64,000 nucleotides of DNA from Bacteroides sp. Lineage in GTDB: Bacteria > Bacteroidota > Bacteroidia > Bacteroidales > Muribaculaceae. Positions within the stretch are counted from its first letter, which is position 1; each line of letters begins with the position of its first letter. A program made the translations under genes and the position numbers. A model generated the notes under the pieces. That model had not been told where the DNA came from. It saw only the letters and a program-made list of their open reading frames with translations, and made no database searches. Below are positions 57,792 through 64,000 of the stretch, piece after piece. The stretch covers positions 62,001-126,000 of the forward strand of contig JAAVCX010000028.1 in assembly GCA_014802105.1 (NCBI GenBank), written 5' to 3'.

Positions 57792-60700
57792 TCAGAGCAC
57801 GATCTTGCTCACGCGACGGCCTGAGGCCGAGGTGGAGACGAGGATGTAGACTCCGGGCTCGACTCCGTCGGCGATGGCCGAGGCATCGGTCGAGGTGGCT
57901 ACGGTAACGCCGTTGACGGTGTAGAGGGTGTGGATGGCGGGGCCGAAGTCGGCAATCTCGTCGATAGAGATCTCCTCGATGGCCGAGATGTTTTTGAGAC
58001 CGGCCTGATAGTGCTCGAGCACTACGTCGGCTGTCATAGCGCCCTTATACCAGTGGAAGTCATCGAGAGCACCCTCATAGTAGTTGTCGTGGTTGACGTT
58101 GACGTTGCCTAAGACGAAGGGCTCGTTGTTGTCGGCTATGGCTCCTGTGGCGATATTGGTCTTGGATGATCCGAGCTGACCGTCGATATAGAGGTAGATG
58201 GTCTTCTTGGCATAGTCGCGCACGGCTACCAGGTGGTGCCATTTACCGTCAAAGAGGGTGGTGGCGTCGACAAATGTCTCGCCCTTGTTCTTGTCGTCGT
58301 CGATGGCGAATGTCAGGCGGTCGTAAGTGGCTGTGGACTTGTGTTCGATGCCGATCCAGTTGCCGGTGGTGCCGGTGTCGGCGTTATTGGCGATGCTGCC
58401 CTTGTGGAACATGTAGGCATTGTCGTCGGTGCTCTTGAACCAGAACTCAAACGAGAAGTCGTTATTGCCCATCTGTATGTCGGCGTATGCGGGCTGCTCG
58501 ATGTATCCGGTAGTACCGTCAAAGACAATAGCTTTGCCGTGGACTCCGTCCTCGAGAGTGGCAGAGCCCTTGATCTCAGCCGATCCGCTGACGCCGTTAG
58601 GCACAACCTGTTTGTCGGCAGAGTTCTCGAAAGTATCAAATGTATAGGCGGCTACCTCGGTGAGCTCGACGGGAGCTATGACGGTGATCGAGCCGGAGAG
58701 ACGGGCGGTATTGTCGGCTCCCTCGGTGGTGAGGGTGAAGCTGAAGGTGCCGGTCTCGTCGGGGATGCCGGTGAGGGTGAATGTGCCGGCGGTCTTGTCG
58801 AGATCGAGAGTGAGCCACGAGGGGCCGTCGATGGCTACATTGGTGCAGTTGACAAATGTGCCGGTGACGGGAACGATGTTCTTGCCGGTCACGCCCTCGT
58901 AGTCGGAGCGGTTGCCGGTGAAAGCGAGGGCTGCGTCAGTGGCGAAATAGTCGGGGAGATAGAAGCCGAGGTGAGGGGGCTGGTTGTAGGCTGTGTTCTG
59001 CCAGGCGATGGCCAGTCGGTAGTTATGATCCTCCATGAGGGTGGGGATGCGGTACTGGCTGGGGATGGTGGTCGAGAAGATGAGCAGGTCGGAGGAGTTG
59101 TTGCCGTCCCAGAGGATGATCTCCTCGCGCCAGTCGCCGAAGATGTCGGCCTGGAGGTTGGGGGTAGCCTTGGTGGTGTTGCATGAGCGCACATTGAGAC
59201 CTGAGCCTATCGAGGTGTAGTCCCAGCCTTTGGTGTAGTCAGACTTGGGCTTACCTATTCGGGGGGAGCAGCCGCCGTTGCTGGTGCTGTAACGGCCGTC
59301 GAAGGTCTCGTCGAAGAGGTCGCCGTCCCAGTAGATGCGGAAGTTCATGTCGGGGGCCTTTTCGCTGATTATCGCGCCGGTGATGTCGTAGAGGACGTTC
59401 TTCTTCGCGCCGGTGGTGTGGTCTTCACAAGAGAACTGATAGCCGCGTATCGAGGGGATAAACGCGCCGGCTATGCCGCGGCCGATATCGTTGCCTGAAT
59501 TGGGCTTATACCAGATCATTTCGCCTGTCTTGGCGTCGCGCAGGGTGGCGTCATACTTGAAAACGGACGCAGTCTTCTCCTCGTGGACCATGAAGACCTC
59601 GAGACCGGGACGGTCGGGGAGGAAATCGCCGAGGTGGAGGGCGTCGCCATGACCGCCGTGGGTGCGGTGGAGCAGGGTGCCGTCATGATCGACGGCGGCC
59701 GCGCCGTAGATGATCTCGTCACAGCCGTCGTTGTCGACATCGCCCACGGTGAGAGAGTGGGCACCCTCGCCATAGAGGCCCTCACCTTTGACGTCGCTCG
59801 AGTGCATCCAGCGCTTGGTGAGCTTGGTGCCGTCGAAGTCCCAGGCGCAGACATAGGCTGCGGAGTAATAACCGCGACACATCACGATGCTGGGGTTGGC
59901 ATTGTCGCCGCCGAGGTAGGCCACGCAGGCGAGATAACGCTCGGGACGGTTGTAGTTGTCGTTGGTTTGCTTACTCTCGCAGTTGCCCCACTGGGAGGCG
60001 GTGAGGATGTCGCGGGCGGGCTCGTAGTAGACTGTGGCTCGCTCGGCGCCGGTCAGACCGTCAAACACGGTGAGATACTCGGGGCCGCTGATGACGTGGC
60101 CGTTGGAGTTGGCATATTTCTTGGTCGGGTCGTCGTTGCCGAGGATCACGTTGTTGCCTTTGCCGTCCTTGGTGCCGGGGGCGGTCTTCACGGCCATTTC
60201 GGCTTTGCCGTCGCCGTCAAAGTCATAGACCATGAACTGGGTGTAGTGGGCTCCGGCACGTATGTTGGGGCCGAGGTCGACGCGCCAGAGCTTGGTGCCG
60301 TCGAGCTTGTAGCAGTCGATATAGACGTTGCTTGTGGCGCCGTTCTCAGAATTGTCGTGAGAGTTGGCGGGATCCCATTTTACAAAGAGCTCATACTCTC
60401 CGTCGCCGTCAACGTCGCCTACCGAGCAGTCGTTGGGCGAGTAGGTGGCGCCGTTGAGAGTGGCGGGGCGGTCGAGCTTGACGCGCTTGTAGACGTCCGA
60501 CTCCACGGCGGTGAGCTTGCTCTCGGAGCCGTCGGAGCCTTTGATCTGATATTTGGAAGAAGTGGTGCCGGAGGGATCCTGATAGTTAGTGCCCTCGTCG
60601 GCGAGGACTGTGTGTATCTTGATGCCGTCGCGATAGATGTCGTAGGTCATATCGCGCGAGTCGGCCGAGAGGGCGCGCCAGGAGATGAACACGCCCGATG

Positions 60701-60818
60701 AGGTCTTCATGGCTATCAGACCCCTGTCGAGGGTTTCACCCATAGGGCCGGGCTTGGCGCCCATCATGCTCAGGGAGCAGGCCGAGAGGGTGAGTAAAGA
60801 GAGTAGAATTTTCTTCAT
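57792..60818 (-). CDS. Secreted rhamnogalacturonan lyase (PL11 type) with Ig-like, LamG and T9SS CTD-like C-terminal regions
   Basis: PMGETLDRGLIAMKTSSGVFISWRALSADSRDMTYDIYRDG; SVGDVDGDGEYELFVKWDPANSHDNS; LamG DGTTGYIEQP...DGKWHHLVAVRD; C-terminus GVEPGVYILVSTSASGRRVSKIVL. Confidence 0.9.
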   Translation of the reverse strand: MKKILLSLLTLSACSLSMMGAKPGPMGETLDRGLIAMKTSSGVFISWRALSADSRDMTYDIYRDGIKIHTVLADEGTNYQDPSGTTSSKYQIKGSDGSESKLTAVESDVYKRVKLDRPATLNGATYSPNDCSVGDVDGDGEYELFVKWDPANSHDNSENGATSNVYIDCYKLDGTKLWRVDLGPNIRAGAHYTQFMVYDFDGDGKAEMAVKTAPGTKDGKGNNVILGNDDPTKKYANSNGHVISGPEYLTVFDGLTGAERATVYYEPARDILTASQWGNCESKQTNDNYNRPERYLACVAYLGGDNANPSIVMCRGYYSAAYVCAWDFDGTKLTKRWMHSSDVKGEGLYGEGAHSLTVGDVDNDGCDEIIYGAAAVDHDGTLLHRTHGGHGDALHLGDFLPDRPGLEVFMVHEEKTASVFKYDATLRDAKTGEMIWYKPNSGNDIGRGIAGAFIPSIRGYQFSCEDHTTGAKKNVLYDITGAIISEKAPDMNFRIYWDGDLFDETFDGRYSTSNGGCSPRIGKPKSDYTKGWDYTSIGSGLNVRSCNTTKATPNLQADIFGDWREEIILWDGNNSSDLLIFSTTIPSQYRIPTLMEDHNYRLAIAWQNTAYNQPPHLGFYLPDYFATDAALAFTGNRSDYEGVTGKNIVPVTGTFVNCTNVAIDGPSWLTLDLDKTAGTFTLTGIPDETGTFSFTLTTEGADNTARLSGSITVIAPVELTEVAAYTFDTFENSADKQVVPNGVSGSAEIKGSATLEDGVHGKAIVFDGTTGYIEQPAYADIQMGNNDFSFEFWFKSTDDNAYMFHKGSIANNADTGTTGNWIGIEHKSTATYDRLTFAIDDDKNKGETFVDATTLFDGKWHHLVAVRDYAKKTIYLYIDGQLGSSKTNIATGAIADNNEPFVLGNVNVNHDNYYEGALDDFHWYKGAMTADVVLEHYQAGLKNISAIEEISIDEIADFGPAIHTLYTVNGVTVATSTDASAIADGVEPGVYILVSTSASGRRVSKIVL

Positions 60819-61025
60819 GCTCGAATTTAAGGTGAAAAAGATTGATTGAATAGTTGTCTCAAGTGATAATAGACTGCAAATTTAGGAAAAATTCACTAAA
60901 AGGGTCACTGAAAATTCGTTAAAAGTGAGTAAGTTTGCGCTTGCAGGGTGTTATAATTAACAAAGTCTTATCTTTCATCCCCCCCTGCCGTTATGAATAC
61001 AAGTACCACAAAAAACTCTACCATT

Positions 61026-62042
61026 ATGAAACCTTATGTAATAGGTATCGATATAGGCGGTACCAACACAGTCTTCGGAATCGTCGATGCCCGTGGTGTC
61101 GTGATAGCCAGCTCGTCGATCAAGACTCTCAAGCATGCTGATGTAAATGATTATATCGATGAGCTTTACACCAGTGTGACGCGTCTGCTCGAGGCTCACG
61201 ACGCTGTCGGTAAGGTGAGCGGTATCGGTATCGGTGCCCCTAACGCCAACTATTACACCGGCACTATCGAGAAACTGGTCAATATCCCCTGGCCTACTCC
61301 TCTGCCTCTGGCTCAGATGGTAAGCGAGAAGTTTGGTATACCCGTGGCTATCACCAACGATGCCAACGCGGCCGCCATCGGAGAGATGACCTACGGTGCG
61401 GCCCGAGGCATGAAGAATTTCATTATGATCACTCTCGGCACCGGTGTGGGCTCGGGTATCGTGATCAACGGCCAGGTGGTCTATGGCAATGACGGTTTTG
61501 CCGGCGAGCTCGGCCACCTGATAGTCAAGCGCAACAATGGCCGTCTCTGTGGCTGCGGTCGCACAGGCTGTCTCGAGGCTTACTGCTCGGCTACGGGAGT
61601 GGCACGCACGGCCCGTGAGTTCCTTGAGACACGCACCGATCCGTCGGAACTCCGCTCGCTCGACATCGACTCCATCACCAGCAAGGATGTCTATGACGCG
61701 GCTGTCAAGGGCGACAAGCTTGCCATCGAGATATATGAATATACCGGAAAGATACTTGGCGAGGCTTTCGCCGACTTCACGGTGTTCTCGTCGCCTGAGG
61801 CCATCATCATTTTCGGCGGTCTTGCCAAGAGCGGAGATCTGCTCCTGAAGCCCTTGCGCGAGGCTATGGAGAAGTCGATGTTCCATGCTTTCAAGGGCAA
61901 GGTGAAGGTGATCCTCTCTGAACTCAAGGAAGCCGATGCCGCGGTGCTCGGCGCAAGCGCTCTGGGCTGGGAAGCCAAGATGGTTCCCGCCGTCACCCCC
62001 GATTCTCCCAATACGGCTCTCCCCACTGTTCCCAATGCCTGA
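61026..62042 (+). CDS. ROK family protein (glucokinase-like sugar kinase)
   Basis: YVIGIDIGGTNTVFGIVD; NDANAAAIGEMTYGAARG; CGCGRTGCLEAYCSATG zinc-binding ROK motif. Confidence 0.93.
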   Translation: MKPYVIGIDIGGTNTVFGIVDARGVVIASSSIKTLKHADVNDYIDELYTSVTRLLEAHDAVGKVSGIGIGAPNANYYTGTIEKLVNIPWPTPLPLAQMVSEKFGIPVAITNDANAAAIGEMTYGAARGMKNFIMITLGTGVGSGIVINGQVVYGNDGFAGELGHLIVKRNNGRLCGCGRTGCLEAYCSATGVARTAREFLETRTDPSELRSLDIDSITSKDVYDAAVKGDKLAIEIYEYTGKILGEAFADFTVFSSPEAIIIFGGLAKSGDLLLKPLREAMEKSMFHAFKGKVKVILSELKEADAAVLGASALGWEAKMVPAVTPDSPNTALPTVPNA

Positions 62043-62072
62043 TCGGCTCAAGTCATATATCTGACATCCTAT

Positions 62073-62114
62073 AAAACTGCAACCGCCCCCATCAATGGGA
62101 GCGGTTGCAGTTTT
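62073..62114. terminator. Bidirectional rho-independent terminator
   Basis: AAAACTGCAACCGC...GCGGTTGCAGTTTT with inner CCCAT/ATGGG. Confidence 0.93.
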
Positions 62115-62123
62115 ATTTACAGA

Positions 62124-62320
62124 TGAACTGATCTAAACTTATTACAAATTAACAATTCGAGCTTGTTTTGGAGCTAATTTTGAGGTTTTTGAGGGAGCGA
62201 TGGGGCTCCATCGTGACCGATAAAACCGAAGAAATTAGCCTAAAACAAGCCGAAGGGTTAATTTCAAAGAATATTTCAGTTCTGGTTTTTAACTTTCTGT
62301 AATTAGTTTAGATCAGTTCA
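62124..62320. mobile_element. MITE-like element (197 bp) with 23-bp TIRs and long nested internal hairpin
   Basis: TIRs TGAACTGATCTAAACTTATTACA (62124-62146) and revcomp TGAACTGATCTAAACTAATTACA (62298-62320), 22/23; internal pairs 62146-62153/62257-62264, 62161-62169/62242-62250, 62173-62180/62232-62239, 62184-62189/62222-62227, 62198-62203/62208-62213. Confidence 0.75.
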
Positions 62321-62334
62321 ATAAGTAAAGGGTC

Positions 62335-63804
62335 TTATTTGCGCGGAGTCCCGTCGGGGTTAAGTCCGTCGGGGTGGTCTTCGGCGTATGCCTGGTCGGG
62401 CTGATAGCTGGAGCCGTCAAAGCAGTGGGTGCAGATGCGCTCCTTGGGCAGGCCGATGCTCTCGATGAGGGTCTCGATCTTGCTGAAGCTCAGAGTCGAG
62501 AGCTCGAGGCGGCGACCGATCTCGGCGACCATGCGTTCGTATTCGGGCGATCCGGTGGTGGCGTAGGCCTCGAGGTTTTTGTTGGCGTCACCCTCAAAGT
62601 CCTGAATGATCTGACGGGTGATCAGCTCCATGTCGCTCTTGGAGGAGGTGAAGCCTATGAAGGGGCAACCATAGACCAGAGGGGGACAGGAGATGCGCGC
62701 ATGGACATCTTTGGCTCCACACTCGTAGAAGGTTCTGACGTTGTCGCGCAACTGGGTGCCGCGCACGATCGAGTCGTCACAGAAGATCACGCTCTTGTCC
62801 TTGAGTATGGCAGGGTTGGGGATGAGTTTCATCTTGGCTACCAGAGCGCGACGCGACTGGTGGCCGGGGGTGAAGCTACGGGGCCAGGTGGGGGTATATT
62901 TGAGCACGGCTCTCTGATAGGGGATGCCGCTCCCCTCGGCATAGCCCAGGGCATGGCCTACGCCCGAGTCGGGGATGCCACAGACACAGTCGGCCTCGGT
63001 GGGGTCTTCAAAACCCATGTGTCGGCCGGCCTCTTCACGCACGGCCTCGGTGTTGATACCCTCGTAGTCGCTGCCCGGGAAACCATAGTAGACCCACAGG
63101 AATGAGCAGATCTGGCAACGTGAGGCGGGTTTCTGAAGCACTTCGATGCTGTCGGGGCGCAGGCGCACTATCTCGCCGGGGCCTACGTCGCGCAGACGCT
63201 TGTAGTCAAGGTTGGGGAATGAGGAGCTCTCGCTGGCTGCCGCATGTGCTCCGGGCTTCTCGCCGAGCACTATGGGCGTGCGTCCCAGATAGTCGCGTGC
63301 GGCTATGATGCCGTCTTCGGTGAGTATGAGCATCGAGCATGAACCTTTGACTTTGCTGAACACCAGGTTGATGCCGTCGACAAAGGTTTTACCCATATTT
63401 ATGAGCAGGGCCACGACTTCGGTCTGGTTGATGTTGTTGGCCGAGAGCTCGCTCAGGTGCATGCGCTGTTCGAGCAGTTCGGCCGCTATTTCTCGCAGAT
63501 TGTTGATCTTGGCCACGGTCACCACCGCGTAGCGACCTAAGTGGGAGTTGACGATGATGGGCTGTGGGTCGGTGTCGCTGATCACTCCGAGGCCCTGATT
63601 GCCGACGAAATGATCGAGCTCGTCCTCAAATTTGGATCGGAAATAGTCGCGCTCAAGCGAGTGGATAGAGCGGTTGAACCCCTTCTCGGGGTCGTAGGTC
63701 ACCATGCCGGCGCGCTTGGTGCCGAGGTGGGAATGATAGTCAGTGCCATAGAACAGGTCGTTGGCCACAGGTACGCGCGAGATCGCGCCGAAGAAACCTC
63801 CCAT
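62335..63804 (-). CDS. PurF-family amidophosphoribosyltransferase-like protein lacking the N-terminal Cys nucleophile
   Basis: MGGFFGAISRVPVANDLFYGTDYHSHLGTKRAGM...; PRTase motif KSVIFCDDSIVRGTQLRDNV intact. Confidence 0.88.
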   Translation of the reverse strand: MGGFFGAISRVPVANDLFYGTDYHSHLGTKRAGMVTYDPEKGFNRSIHSLERDYFRSKFEDELDHFVGNQGLGVISDTDPQPIIVNSHLGRYAVVTVAKINNLREIAAELLEQRMHLSELSANNINQTEVVALLINMGKTFVDGINLVFSKVKGSCSMLILTEDGIIAARDYLGRTPIVLGEKPGAHAAASESSSFPNLDYKRLRDVGPGEIVRLRPDSIEVLQKPASRCQICSFLWVYYGFPGSDYEGINTEAVREEAGRHMGFEDPTEADCVCGIPDSGVGHALGYAEGSGIPYQRAVLKYTPTWPRSFTPGHQSRRALVAKMKLIPNPAILKDKSVIFCDDSIVRGTQLRDNVRTFYECGAKDVHARISCPPLVYGCPFIGFTSSKSDMELITRQIIQDFEGDANKNLEAYATTGSPEYERMVAEIGRRLELSTLSFSKIETLIESIGLPKERICTHCFDGSSYQPDQAYAEDHPDGLNPDGTPRK

Positions 63805-64000
63805 ATAGGATAATTGAAGGAATTGGACGTTAAATTTTAACGACTGCAAAGGTAGAAAAAAATCTCAAAACCACAGTTATGATTTTGAGATTATGAAAAA
63901 AGATTATCGCAGTAGGACGGTCAATCCTGCAATGGAGGGTACTACCACATGGACTCCCCTTTGCGCAGGACATTTACTTTATGTATCCTGTCGGACGATA

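Noticed and set aside
60975-62051. 358-aa minus-strand ORF opposite the ROK gene, and similar long antisense ORFs (9353-10450, 13559-14572, 59583-60701, 33262-34320)
   Set aside because: Antisense shadows of clearly identified genes; low-complexity or non-protein-like composition.
63893-64000. Plus-strand open frame MKKDYRSRTVNPAMEGTTTWTPL... running off the window end
   Set aside because: Only 36 codons visible with no recognisable motif; cannot be supported as a gene from this window.

Overview
This 64-kb window is a chromosomal segment of a Bacteroidales bacterium. Gene content and style suggest Muribaculaceae, but that is inference. It is mostly housekeeping and envelope genes: sprA (partial), ruvA, clpB, tamB/tamA-like, porV, ispF, dxs, purB, recQ, trkH/trkA, folA/thyA, aguA/aguB, GH51, PL11, a ROK kinase and a PurF-family protein. 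There are two tRNAs, Pro(GGG) and Leu(TAG). Several TTG-N19/20-TAnnTTTG promoters of Bacteroides type are visible. The most interesting material is non-coding or mobile. (1) A REP-associated tyrosine transposase (RAYT) at 24172-24714 is surrounded by GTAG+hairpin REP elements; one pristine copy lies in-frame inside the RAYT gene, and diverged relatives lie at about 31.8, 42.3 and 46.7 kb. The locus sits between a truncated GH31 fragment and a possibly C-terminally truncated membrane protein. (2) A 197-bp MITE-like element at 62124-62320 has 23-bp terminal inverted repeats (22/23 identical) and a nested internal hairpin. (3) A five-copy 47/48-bp tandem array lies directly downstream of tRNA-Pro and its terminator. 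(4) A 9-bp G-rich tandem repeat abuts a promoter -33 box. (5) A PurF-family protein has Gly where the catalytic Cys nucleophile is expected. No CRISPR array, prophage or recognisable defence island was seen. All calls are by eye from sequence and translations; no searches were run.
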